The notes under the pieces were generated by a model. The model was not told the origin of the DNA and ran no database searches. It saw nothing but the letters and a program-made list of their open reading frames with translations. Made by a program: the position numbers and the translations under genes. Below, piece after piece: positions 33,053 to 43,012 of a stretch of DNA of 64,000 bases (its first letter is position 1; every line of letters begins with the position of its first letter). The stretch spans positions 1,612,001-1,676,000 of the forward strand of contig CP084619.1 of NCBI GenBank assembly GCA_025917655.1. Reading direction: 5' to 3'. The DNA is from Chlorella sorokiniana. Taxonomy: Eukaryota > Chlorophyta > Trebouxiophyceae > Chlorellales > Chlorellaceae.

Positions 33053-33728
33053 GGTTGCGGCGCTTCCTTGCAGCCAGCCGCGGTGAATGAGGGCAAGGGG
33101 CAGTTAGATCACTGGGTGTATCATCGTGCGCTCAGTGCAACAGCTGCCAACGATAGCCAAGGTTAATGAAAAGGGTGCAATGAGAAGCCGCCACGTGTGC
33201 ACGGCCCAGATTTGTTGGCCGTCAGTGGCTGCAGTGGAGCCGGCATCCATGTGCTTTAAAGCATGCAATTTTCTTGTGGAGGCAACAATTGGGCCGATAA
33301 ATCCTGCTGCGGAAGTGGTAAGCGAGGCTCGTGGCTCACCGGCCTGTGGCACTGCCTTGTGTGGACTGGTGGGCGTCAGGGCGGAGCAGGAGGTCCTGGT
33401 GTGCTTCTTTCACATAATACGTGTCACTACAGATCCATGGCCACGATTTCGCACACATAAAACGAACATGGAGTCGTGGGGCGCGGCACTTCCTAAACCC
33501 TCGCAACGGTCAGCGATGCAGCCCCATGCACCAGCGCCGCTGCCACCGCTGAGGTTGCCCAGCTCCCACGGTACACCTACCTTTTTGCCAGGGATCATCA
33601 GTTGCTTTTAAACCGACACGTGATTATCTTTGCCTCTACCCTCTTGTCGCGCTTTGCAAGTCTTTGCGGTCCGTGCCGTTGTTCTGCCGTGTCCTTCCGA
33701 CACTGCACGGACGCCGTTCTGACGCCCT
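33053..33728. promoter_or_regulatory. Divergent promoter region, channel / coiled-coil gene
   Basis: About 680 bases between divergent genes. Two CACGTG cores are present, at 33192-33197 and 33617-33622. An open frame crosses 33497-33850 on the plus strand but has no ATG, so I treat it as untranslated or part of an unseen 5' exon. Confidence 0.45.
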
Positions 33729-34631
33729 ATGACGGTCGCAGTTTGCTTGCCGACAGCTTTGGGGGCCCGCCAGGTGCGCGACGGGAGAGCCTCTACCACC
33801 GCCCTGCTAGTGTTCGGCGCCCCTGGGCTGCTTACGCACCAAATTTGATCGTGCGTGGTCTGGATTTTTAGTTGCGCCGGCACGCCACCGCGTCTGCGCT
33901 GTGCAGGGTTCCTTCCGCCGCCAAGGCGCTGCTGGACTGCGGCGCCCCGCAGCACCTCGCTTGCTGACCGTGGTGCAAGTGGGCCGCAGCGAGGTGGAGG
34001 AGGCCATCGCCAGCAATCCACTGTTCAACAATCAGTTCATGAGCGTGCTTCAGGACTCGCTGGCGCGCCAGGGAGAGCAGTCTTTGACGACGGCGCCGCC
34101 GGCGGAACCGCGGTGGGTTCCGTGTTCCAGAAGCCGATGCGAATGTGCCAGCTGGCGCAGTGTGGAAAGGCTGTTATTCTTTGCAATAGCAGAACCATTG
34201 ACAGCATGCGCCTGCGGGTTCCTTTCTTCCCCACGACCTGTTTGCCTTTTGTTGCCGCCTGCCCTGCCTCGCAGCGTGTCGGCCACTGAGGAGGTGCTGA
34301 CAGTGGCGCTGCAGCAGAGCAAGCAGACCTTGGCGCAGCTGATGGCGTGGCGCGACCAGCTGGATCGGCAGATTGCGGTCCAGCAGAAACAGGTGGGGTA
34401 CCTCCCTGGGCTTGCTGTAGCGCAGACCTGCGGCAGCTGCACTTTTGACGCCACCAGTGCCTGCTCCATAGCTCTTGCATCTCTTGCCAGATTGGTCAGC
34501 ACCAAGCCCCCATTGCCCCGCCTGTTTCTTTATGTTCCCAGGTTGACCGCATGGAGTTTGCGCTGAACAAGAGCAGAGGCGACGCCGCGTACCTGCGTGC
34601 CATGAAGAACCTGCTGCACGGCGACATGTGA
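33729..34631 (+). CDS. Small coiled-coil protein, function unknown
   Basis: Four exons join in phase: 33729-33773, 33907-34112, 34275-34392 and 34542-34631, giving about 152 residues. Exon 2 holds GRSEVEEAIASNPLFNNQF and MSVLQDSLARQGEQS; exons 3 and 4 form a heptad-like helix (ATEEVLTVALQQSKQTLAQL, RDQLDRQIAVQQKQ, VDRMEFALNKSRGDAAYL) and end RAMKNLLHGDM. The start is chosen because ATG 33729 gives the only short exon with a good donor that joins in frame; a longer frame upstream has no ATG. The first 35 residues are Arg/Ala-rich with no acids and may target an organelle. I do not recognise the family. Confidence 0.6.
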
Positions 34632-35107
34632 AGGCTGCGCCACCAGGCGGCAGGCGCCGCGCTGGATCCTCCGTGCCAGGCGCTGCATTCAGTCAACATC
34701 ACATCATGCTGCAAGCAGTGAGTCACCCTCTCAAGAGCTTTTCTGACATGTACCATCATCCTTTTGCCCAGCTGTGCCGTATTAACTCAGTACTTTTCCG
34801 CATCTCATCTCATCGCCGACACCGCCTCCAGCATGAGCTGCGCCGACCTTTGCTCGTGCTGCCCTTTGAGACTGTCCTTGCAGCCCATTGCTGGCCGCCC
34901 ATTGCTGTCTGGCCAGCAGAGTTTGAATGAAACCTTGTCTCCTGGTTGCTTTGATGGTGCGCCCTGCTCCATATCCAACATTGCTGTGCAGCCAGCGGCT
35001 TGTATGGATATGATGCATAAGCCAGACTTGTAACAGCAAGTACTAACACCGAGTAACAGCACGTACTAACACTGAGCGAGGTTATATGAAGTTGCAGGGA
35101 ACCTAGC
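34632..35107. other. Convergent 3' intergenic region
   Basis: AT-richer DNA between the coiled-coil gene stop and the arsenite methyltransferase stop. It contains a plus-strand TGTAA at 35029-35033 and a two-copy 23-base repeat at 35030-35075. No coding signal. Confidence 0.55.
35030..35075. repeat. Two-copy 23-base tandem repeat
   Basis: Copies at 35030-35052 and 35053-35075 differ at two positions. Each contains gtaacagca and gtactaacac. It lies between the 3' ends of two convergent genes and overlaps the TGTAA of the first. Confidence 0.75.
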
Positions 35108-37560
35108 TCAGCAGCAGGCACCCCCGGTTGCTGACGTGGTGCTGCCTGCCACGGGTGCCTTGGCTGGCCCGCAGTCGAACAGGCCGTAATGGGTGGAGCG
35201 GTCGCCCACCAACTCAAAGTGCTTGCCCATCCAGCTGTCCCCGACCATGGCGGCTGCAAGTGAGAGCAAAGAAGCAGGGCGGCCATCAGACAGAGCAGGG
35301 AGCAGCGCCGCAGCCAGAGGCCAGAATAAGCATGCACTCAGTCACCATCCAGCAGGGAGAGCATTTGAGGCTTGCAGGGTCAACATGCTTTTAGTGTGTC
35401 ACCTGTGTTGCCGCACACCTCGTACCACTTGCCAGTTTGGAACAAGTGGTGGTCGTCTAGCGCATAGCTGTGAGGGTGGCCCGGGATGGTGCCCTGCAAA
35501 GCAGCAGCTCACGCAGCGGTCACACACAGGGGCAGGCAGCTGCACGGGGCGGGACAGACATCAACACAAAGAACGCTCGTCAGGCAGCCTTGCAGGTTAC
35601 AGATGTGCAGTGTGGACTCGCCTTGTACTTGCAGGCCTGGCCGTAGTCTTCGCACAACGTCTCAATCGCGTCGGGCAGCTTGAAGAGGCGGTAGGTAATG
35701 GAGAAGAAGCGTGCTTCGCCCAGCAGCTGCTGCAGCTCCTTGTCCCGCACCTGCACATGCGTGGCCGGCAGGGCGGGTGAGCCGCATGCAGCAGGCACAT
35801 CAGAAGGCAGCGGAGCATCCGAGGAGGCGAGAGTGTCCGGCGCCCATGCAACAGTCCATCAGGCCTTGGCCAACTGCCCAGCAATGCTGCCAAGCAGTCG
35901 TGCACCCCCTGGGCCCACCTCAATCTCTGCGCTGGAGAGGGTGCGCGGGTCAAGGAAGCCCACCGAGCGGCACAGCCGCACAAAGTCTTCCACGTACAGC
36001 GCGCCGCCCAGGCATTCGCCCAGCAGCACGGGGTGCGTGCGCACCTGCGCTGGGCGGGAAGGTTGGAAGGGGATGACCAGGACGACGCCGAACTCCCTCC
36101 CGACAAGTTGCGGATGTCGTCAACCCCAACCCCCCACCAGCCCAGCATTGCCCCGCCCAACCTCAAACGCAGGCACCACGCTCTCCCCCACCTCGTGTGG
36201 CAGGCGTCGGTCGCAGTACACGTCTGAGAAGAACATCTCGCCGCCGGGGGCCAGCACGCGGTACACCTCGCGCAGCACGCTGGCCTTGTCAGGGGACAGG
36301 TTGATCTGCAGCGGCAGGGTGGGTGGAAGGAAGTGTGATGTGGGTGATGAGGGGTGCTGGGACGAAGACCACAAGCAGGGCATGCATGCTAAGTGCCCAA
36401 ACACAGGGGGTGGGTGGAAGGAAGTGGGATGTGGGTGGTGAGGGGTGCTGGGACGAAGACCGCAAAGCAGGGCATGCATGCTAAGTGCCCAAACACAGGG
36501 GGTGGGTGGAAGGAAGTGGGATGTGGGTGGTGAGGGGTGCTGGGACGAAGACCGCAAAAGCAGGGCATGCATGCTAAGTGCCCAAACACAGGCACTGGCT
36601 GCAGGTGCATGGCGTGGCAGCGGGCTGCGACGCTGACAGCGTGCCCATCCTCAGCAGCAGCAGCCTGCCACTGCCCAGCCCACCACGCAGTTGGAGATGA
36701 CGAGGTCGATGCTCTCGTCGGCGACGCCCGCCGCCTGCAGGTCCTCGATCTGGCCCTCCACAAAGCGCATGTTGGGGGTCGCGTAGCCCAGGGTCTGCAG
36801 GGCAACAAAGATGCAGGAACAGGAAGCAAGCAGCGTTGATGCAGCCCAATCCAGGCTGCATGGGCTCTGCTGGCTGCATGGCGTGCAGGCCCCTTACAAA
36901 CGAATACAGCAGGCAGCAGCGCCCTGCCTAAGAAGCAAGCACCCACCACACCTTGGTGCAGTATTCGTCAGCATGCCGCCGCGCCACCTCCAGCTGCGCC
37001 GGCGTCATGTCCACCCCCGTCACGCTGCCCTGCTCGCCCACCAGCGCGGCGCAAACGTAGCAGTCGCGCCCGCTGCCGCTGCCCAGGTCCAGAACGCTGC
37101 GGGGTGGGTGGGTGGGTGCGTGAGGGGTCACACCCTCTCCTGGCTTGCATGCTCCCGCCCCTCAAGCCGCCATGCGGTGAGCCAGCCCTTTGCACCCACC
37201 GCAGGCCCTGGATGCCCATGGGGAAGGGCGAGCCGCAGCCGTAGTACTTGGCCTGCACCTCGTCCGGCACGCGGCGCAGGGCCTCTCGCACCAGCGGCGG
37301 CGGCGCGGCGGCGGTGCAGCACGCCGACGTCTTCAAGTCGTCGCTGGTGGTCAGCACCTGCCATAACAGGAAGGGATCGAGCAGGCTGTGGCTGGCTTTA
37401 CTTCGGGGTGGTGGGAGGAGGCTGGGGAGGATTGCTTGCTGTCAGCCGGGGCAGCGGGCAAGGCGGACCGACCCGCCTGCACGCACCTCCCCATAGTACT
37501 CCTTGACGCTGTCCAGCACCCCTTGCTGGTTGGTACCCAGCTGCTTGGCCTCCAGCAGCT
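35108..37560 (-). CDS. arsM: Arsenite S-adenosylmethionine methyltransferase (ArsM/AS3MT)
   Basis: Reading down the minus strand: [73 protein letters not shown] (SAM-binding motif I), [85 protein letters not shown], then [16 protein letters not shown], and a C-terminus ending in Gly-Ala-Cys-Cys. The three arsenic-binding cysteines (YYGCG, SNC, GECLGGA) are present, as are N- and C-terminal Cys pairs common in algal enzymes. It methylates arsenite to mono- and dimethyl forms using SAM and thiols. The exon opening at 37560 is not the first; the start codon was not found. One intron carries a minisatellite. Confidence 0.9.
36318..36592. repeat. Three-copy minisatellite, about 92-base unit
   Basis: Nearly identical units start at about 36318, 36409 and 36501. 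They differ by a few substitutions and by the length of one A run (one more base in each copy). The array lies inside an intron of the arsenite methyltransferase gene, next to the exon for the [16 protein letters not shown] segment. Confidence 0.88.
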
Positions 37561-38126
37561 CTGAAATGCCCGACACAGCCCTGCATGTGGGATGAAGTGC
37601 AGGGCAGGGTCGGCCGCCGGCAACAGGGGAGGTGCAAAAAGGCGGCCCCCATCTGGCATAGTCCTGGGACCCAATGCCGGCTATTCAAGGTAGAGCGAGG
37701 GATTACCCGGTGACTGCTGCCGGCGGAGGCTTGCCAACGCCGTTTGGCGCGCAGCACGACATGGAAGCAGGCGGACGAGAGGCTGGTTGGACCAGAGAAG
37801 CTCTGTGATGACTTCCAGCAGCTAGTTTCGCCAACATAAATGCAACTGAGTGGCCTGAGAGAGACAGAGGCTGTGGGCTCCGCGAGCAAGGCGGCCAGAA
37901 ACAGTGATCAAACACTGTCTGCCAGCCCTCCTCTGGACGCTCGTAATCGTCATGGCCAGACATGACGAGAGGCCTGCGACCAAGGCCCAGCTGGCACATG
38001 TCACGCAGCATGGGCTTTCGAGGTGAAGGATCTACCCGGCATGCCCGTTCCTGCAAGGTTTCATCACAGCTCGAGACTGTCAGCGATCACAGTATCGGAA
38101 CAAAGCCGACGTGACTGCAAGGAAAG
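37561..38126. promoter_or_regulatory. Divergent region, arsenite methyltransferase / ferritin
   Basis: Holds the missing first exon and promoter of the methyltransferase (-) and the promoter of ferritin (+). I see no element I can name with confidence. Confidence 0.45.
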
Positions 38127-40000
38127 ATGAGCATGTGCGCTGCTGTCAGCGGCCACCCAGCGACTTGCATGGCCAGGTGAGACGCTCGGAAGCATCTGCA
38201 ATCAAAATCGCATCACACTGCTGGCGAAACAGCGAGTGCGGCGGACTCAATCGTGTGCTCGGGGCGTGCCTCCACCCTGTGTGCTGCCGCGAGCGGAGCC
38301 ACTGCATCCAGCGCCGGATTCCAGGCAACTGGAGGCTGCTGGCTTCCCGCCAGCCGGTGTCAGTGGGCCTGTGGGGCGCAGTCTGCCGCCGCCCTGCGCA
38401 AGGAAGCCTTCCGTGTCAGGCACACACCAACCTGAGCTCCCCGGGCCCCCTGCCCTCTGCCCGCTGCATTTATGCAGGTCTGCTACGGGCTCCGCCGTGC
38501 CGCAGCTGGCTCGTGGCCGCGTGGCGTGCCGCGCAGAGGCGAAGGAGGCGGGCGTGACGGGTGTGGTGTTTGAGCCGTTTGCTGCGGTGCAGCCTGAGCT
38601 GGCTGTGGTGGAGCGCGCTGCCACCAGCGACAGCTACGCACGGGTGGACTTCCACGCCGAGTGCGAGGCCGCCATCAATGAGCAGATCAAGTGGGTGGGG
38701 GTGGGTGGGGGAGGAGCGCCGTGGCCAGCACCTGCGTTGCAGCGTCAGCTGGCGGGGCAGCTGCTGACCGCCACCCACCCTCTCCCTGCCCTGCCCCTGC
38801 AGCATCGAGTACAATGTGAGCCTTTGCTCCATCAGCGATCGCCTACACGCAGAGGGCCTGCCCTGCTCCTTTGCTGCCCTTCCTCCCTCCCCTGCACATG
38901 CGCCCTTGCTGGCTGCGGAAGCAGTCGCCGCCCCACTGCTCCTCGCCACCCCCACCACGCCTCGTCCTGCTCCATGTCGTACCGCCCCGCAGGTCTCCTA
39001 CGTGTACCACTCGCTGTATGCCTACTTCTCCCGCGACAACGTGGGCCTGCCGGGCATCGCCGCCCACTTCAAGAAGGAGAGCGAGGAGGAGCGGCAGCAC
39101 GCCGAGCTGCTCATGGACTACCAGGTGGGCCCCGCCTGCAGCCGCCTCTGCCGCCGGCCGCCGACCGGTGCTGCATCCGCCGATGCCTCGACCCCGTGCT
39201 GGCGAGCACCAAACGCCGGATGGGGTCCCCTTCTTTCTTCCCGGGTCCACCCCGCAGAACCTGCGCGGCGGGCGCGTGAAGCTGCAGTCCATCATGATGC
39301 CGGAGATGGAGTTCTCAAACGCAGACAAGGGTGGGTGCTGTATAGCACGGGATGCGGTTGCACATGTGGAGGTGCACAGCGCTGCCTGCCATGGCCGGCG
39401 GCAGGGTTCCGCGAGGACGGGCGGCGTGCTAGCCCTGATGGTGCTTGACTTTGCTGCTGCTGGCCTGCCGCTCAGCATCCCGGTGCCCTGCCGCCCCACC
39501 TGACGCTGTACCTCCCTACCCGCAGGCGACGCCCTGTATGCATTTGAGCTGGCCCTGTCCCTGGAGAAGCTCAATTTCCAGAAGCTGCGCGCGCTGCACG
39601 AGGTGGCCGAGAAGCACGGCGACTCCCAGATGTGCGACTTCATCGGTGAGGCGTGGGGAGGGAGGGCGCGGCTGCCAGCTGGCAAGCTGCCGCCGCGTGC
39701 GCGACGACCGCTGAGCGTTTTGCGGATGGGTTGCTTCTGTTGTGCCCATTCATGGTCCTGCTCAGCTCTGCTTTCTGCAGCAACTTCAGCCGTGTGTGCC
39801 CGCTGCTGCCTGTCCCTTCCCATCGCGCCCATATGCCCTTGCCACCTGCTCTCCCTTTCCACCCTCCCGCAGAGGGCCAGCTGCTGGCCGGCCAGGCCGA
39901 CAGCATCAAGGAGTATGCCACCCAGGTGGCCCAGCTGCGCCTGGTGGGCAGGGGCCTGGGCGTGTACGAGTTTGACCGCCAGCTGCAGGCGGCGGCATGA
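38127..40000 (+). CDS. FER: Plastid-type ferritin
   Basis: Seven exons join in phase: 38127-38176, 38478-38690, 38803-38815, 38993-39124, 39258-39330, 39526-39645 and 39873-40000. The N-terminal leader up to [15 protein letters not shown] is basic and Ala/Ser-rich, as expected for a transit peptide. [17 protein letters not shown] resembles the plant extension peptide. The four-helix ferritin core follows: [58 protein letters not shown] with the ferroxidase Glu and His residues, [12 protein letters not shown] and [19 protein letters not shown]. It stores iron as a ferric mineral, here most likely in the plastid. Exon 3 is a 13-base microexon. TGTAA occurs at 40121. Confidence 0.94.
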
Positions 40001-40120
40001 TGCCCAGCGCGGCAACAGACCGTATTGGCGCGCGATGCGTGACGCCCAGTGAACCTGCTCTCCCTCAACTGTGATATTTTGCTGCACTTTGTTCAAAGCC
40101 TGCAATTATTATTCTTTGGG

Positions 40121-40125
40121 TGTAA
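40121..40125 (+). terminator. TGTAA poly(A) signal, ferritin
   Basis: TGTAA in a locally AT-rich 3' UTR, 121 bases past the ferritin stop. Confidence 0.65.
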
Positions 40126-40293
40126 CATGTAGCTAATATGTAGCAGTTGGGCTGTGGGCCCCAGCCAGGGTGCCTGCGCGGCTTCTCAACACAGGGAACA
40201 CGCGCTGACCTGGCAATGCTATTGGATGGGCTGAGGCTGTGGTGCGTGTGAAAAACACGTAGATCATCTAGCTTTAAGGAGAACTAGACCAGC

Positions 40294-42477
40294 ATGGCTC
40301 CCAAAAGGAATGAGCAGGAGTTCAAGATTGCCAGGGCCGCTCTGAGCGGTGACCTTCAGCAGGCAGCCGACCTCTGCCAACATTACAATGTATTCTGCAT
40401 CAGCAAGCACGCGGTATTAATGCGGAGCGACCGCCGCAACAACCTCGCAGTGCAGGCCGCGGCAATCCTGCTGCAGCGCCACAGAGGCAGCCCTTCAATG
40501 ACACACCGGTTGTATCTGCTTTGCCAGACAGACGATGCTCAGCAGACCAAGTTTCAGAGTTTCCAGGAAGACCAAAGTGCCTATCAATACTATGAGGCCA
40601 CCACCAAAGGCTCCATCAGCCACTCAGATGCGTCGTACAACTTGAAGGAGGAGCCGCTGCTGGCGCGCTGCGGCTCTGAAACCCTCTGTGTTACCAGCAA
40701 GGCGCAGGCGGCACAGCACGGCAATGCTCAGGTAGGTCGATATCTTATGTGTATACTGCTCGTGGTCCTGCCTCCTCGCGAGTGCCCAGCAGATTTTTCC
40801 CTTTGCAGGCGGCACGCAACATGCGGGTAGAGATCAAGCGGTCGGAGCTGTTTCAGCTGAAGTGGCATGTGATGCCGCTAGGCACCAGCTGCACTGTGCA
40901 GCCTGATGGCAACTACCTTGCCAGCACCAACCTGCAGTTGGATGGCGCACGGCGGCTGCTTGACCTAGGTGACCTAGGTGAGCGATTGCCTCATGATGTG
41001 ACACTGCCTTGCTGCTGAGCATTGCATGCTGATGAATGTACATCAGTTTCACAGATGGCTGCAACATGCCGTGGATGCAGACACCAAGCTCTGCAAGACG
41101 CAGAAACACGAGACCATGCAGGACGGCACAGGGAGGACCCTGTTCACCGTCAGCACTAGAGATGCACAAGAGATGGGCGATTGCCGCACCATCAAGCGCT
41201 GGGCAGGCCTGGACAAGGACAAGGACATGGTGGGAGGGTGGAAGATGTGTCGTATCACACCAGCAGCACCCAAAGGACCTGCTTCAAACGCAACTGCGCT
41301 CCTCGTTTTGCCCAGACATGCTTCCATCCCCTGCAGGTCATGAGTCTGGAACTGATGGAGGTCACGTGTCAGGACATGCCAGCACCACAGGATGCGCTGG
41401 GCCTTGCAGCCCAGGAGTGTTTGCTGCAGCAGCAACCGAGCCTGGAAGTTCAATCAGTACTGAGCATCCCGCTGCAGCCGCCACTTGCACAGCTACCAAG
41501 CCAGATGTTGGCAAGCTGGGCAGAGCATGCGCCTCAGGCTTGGCTGCCAGTGCAAGCGCCCTTGCAGCAGCACCAGCAACCCCCTTGCAGTTCCAGGCTC
41601 ACTGCGCGCCTGTGCATGCTGCCCTCCAGCCGGATGCGCCACCAGCCGTGGCCACCCATCACATCTCCGGCGAGATTGCAGACATGCAAGCTGCGCAGAG
41701 TGCCACAGAGGATGCCGTGGAGGTGGTCACGGAGCGCGTGTCAGAGCATGACGCAACCTTGAACGAGCATGGCAGCCTGCTGCGGTGAGCCGCAAGATCA
41801 CCAGGCGCTGTGACTGGGGCTGTGCATCCCCTGCCTGGGGTGCCCTCAGCATGGAGAGCCCGGGATGTCGCTGCAGGGACCTAAGCACCAGAGTGGGCAT
41901 CATGGAGCGGAGCGCTGTGGTGGCTGACCTGGCCGTGGGCGAGGAGCAGGAAGTGACATCAGCACGGCTGCCGGAGGGATCCTTCGGCAGCGCGCGCGCA
42001 GCATGGTGGATGCAGGCGCTGAGGGGCCGTCAACGTCACTGGAGGAGGCAGTGCAGGTACAGCGCACCGCTCAGGATGCTGCTGTGGCGGGGGCCGTGCC
42101 GCTGGGGTCAGAGACAGCTGGTCAGCTGCCACCCATGGATAAGGTCATGCAGTACATCTGGCAAGAGGTGCTCAGCCCTGTCGAGGGCAAGGACAGCCTG
42201 GCGGTGGCCAAGTCACTGTGCAGATCGATGGGTGTTGCTGACATCAAGTATAAGACGGGCTTGGTGAAGCTGGTGAGCAGGGGCTGGACATCCTGGCTCC
42301 CTGGAGCTTGCTCTTGCATGCACACTGCACAGCCGTGCCCTTTACACAATCTGCTGCGTCCACCTGCCGCCGGTGCAGGCTAACCAGTCCCTGTACGAGT
42401 TGGAGAAGAAGGGCAAGAGCGAGCGCAGAGGCATCAAACAAGGAAGCAGCAAGCCGCTGTGGTACAAGAAGGAGTGA
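40294..42477 (+). CDS. Uncharacterised protein
   Basis: Exon 1 is clear, 40294-40731 (MAPKRNEQEFKIARAALSGD, NVFCISKHAVLMRSDRRNN, TKFQSFQEDQSAYQYYEA), with a good gtaggt donor. Exon 2 starts at 40809 (AARNMRVEIKRSELFQLKWH, STNLQLDGARRLLDLGD). Later pieces are CKTQKHETMQDGTGRTLFTV, DCRTIKRWAGLDKDKDMVGG, a Gln/Ala-rich middle, a helical stretch (EDAVEVVTERVSEHDATLNE), then DKVMQYIWQEVLSPVEGKDS, AKSLCRSMGVADIKYKTGLV and the last exon 42379-42477 (ANQSLYELEKKGKSERRGIK, KPLWYKKE). Joins between about 40985 and 42000 are not resolved. The N-terminus is basic and not signal-like, so cytosolic or nuclear. I recognise no domain. Confidence 0.55.
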
Positions 42478-43012
42478 GCAGCTGATGCTGCATGGCCCGT
42501 CGTTATGAACCGTGAGTTGGACATTCTATTCATGGTTCGGCGACTCAGGTATCGCCCTGCGTTGTTTGATTGTCCAACAGAACAGGGCATGCCAGCAGCG
42601 CAAACGCTACCAGACGTTCAATGTGTGGGCTGAGGAGGCGGCACTGAGGGGCTCTACAACCACAACACAGCACCGGTGCGGCGGCATTGCGGGCAGTATT
42701 GCGCGGCTCAGCAGCTCACAGAGATCGCGCGGCACCAGTGGCACACAGTGAGCGCCCCACAAGTTTCCGACTGTGGTTGCAAACGAGGTTGCAAAGGCCT
42801 GGTACAAGAGCAAAGTGCACAACCCGACAACGCAGCGTCGCAAATCCAGCAACCATGTTTGTTCTCTTGTTGCCAATGTCACTATCGGCTGCCAACGCGG
42901 CGGTGCCGTGCAGCACCGCACATGTGGCGGTAGGGTTCCAACCACGCCAGTGACCGCCGCTGCTTATTTGTCACCTAACAATGACTTATAAACATACCGA
43001 TCGACCCCTTCA
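42478..43012. other. Intergenic region, 535 bases
   Basis: Between the uncharacterised gene and the Rieske gene, both plus strand. Should hold a 3' UTR and a promoter. Short open frames here look random. Inverted 8-mers gttggaca / tgtccaac occur near 42515 and 42572 without further structure. Confidence 0.45.

Noticed and set aside
33602-33850. Longer N-terminal exon for the coiled-coil protein from a TTG
   Set aside because: No ATG exists in that frame back to the stop at 33494. ATG 33729 in another frame gives a properly spliced exon.
38843-40105. 420-codon open frame antisense to ferritin
   Set aside because: The plus strand has a complete ferritin with phased introns. Long antisense frames are expected at this GC content, and the translation is Arg/Ala/Gly-rich with no domain.
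40294-43012. Possible transposon or recombinase gene
   Set aside because: Considered because the family is unknown and the sequence is less GC-rich, but there are no terminal inverted repeats, no target duplication and no catalytic motif.
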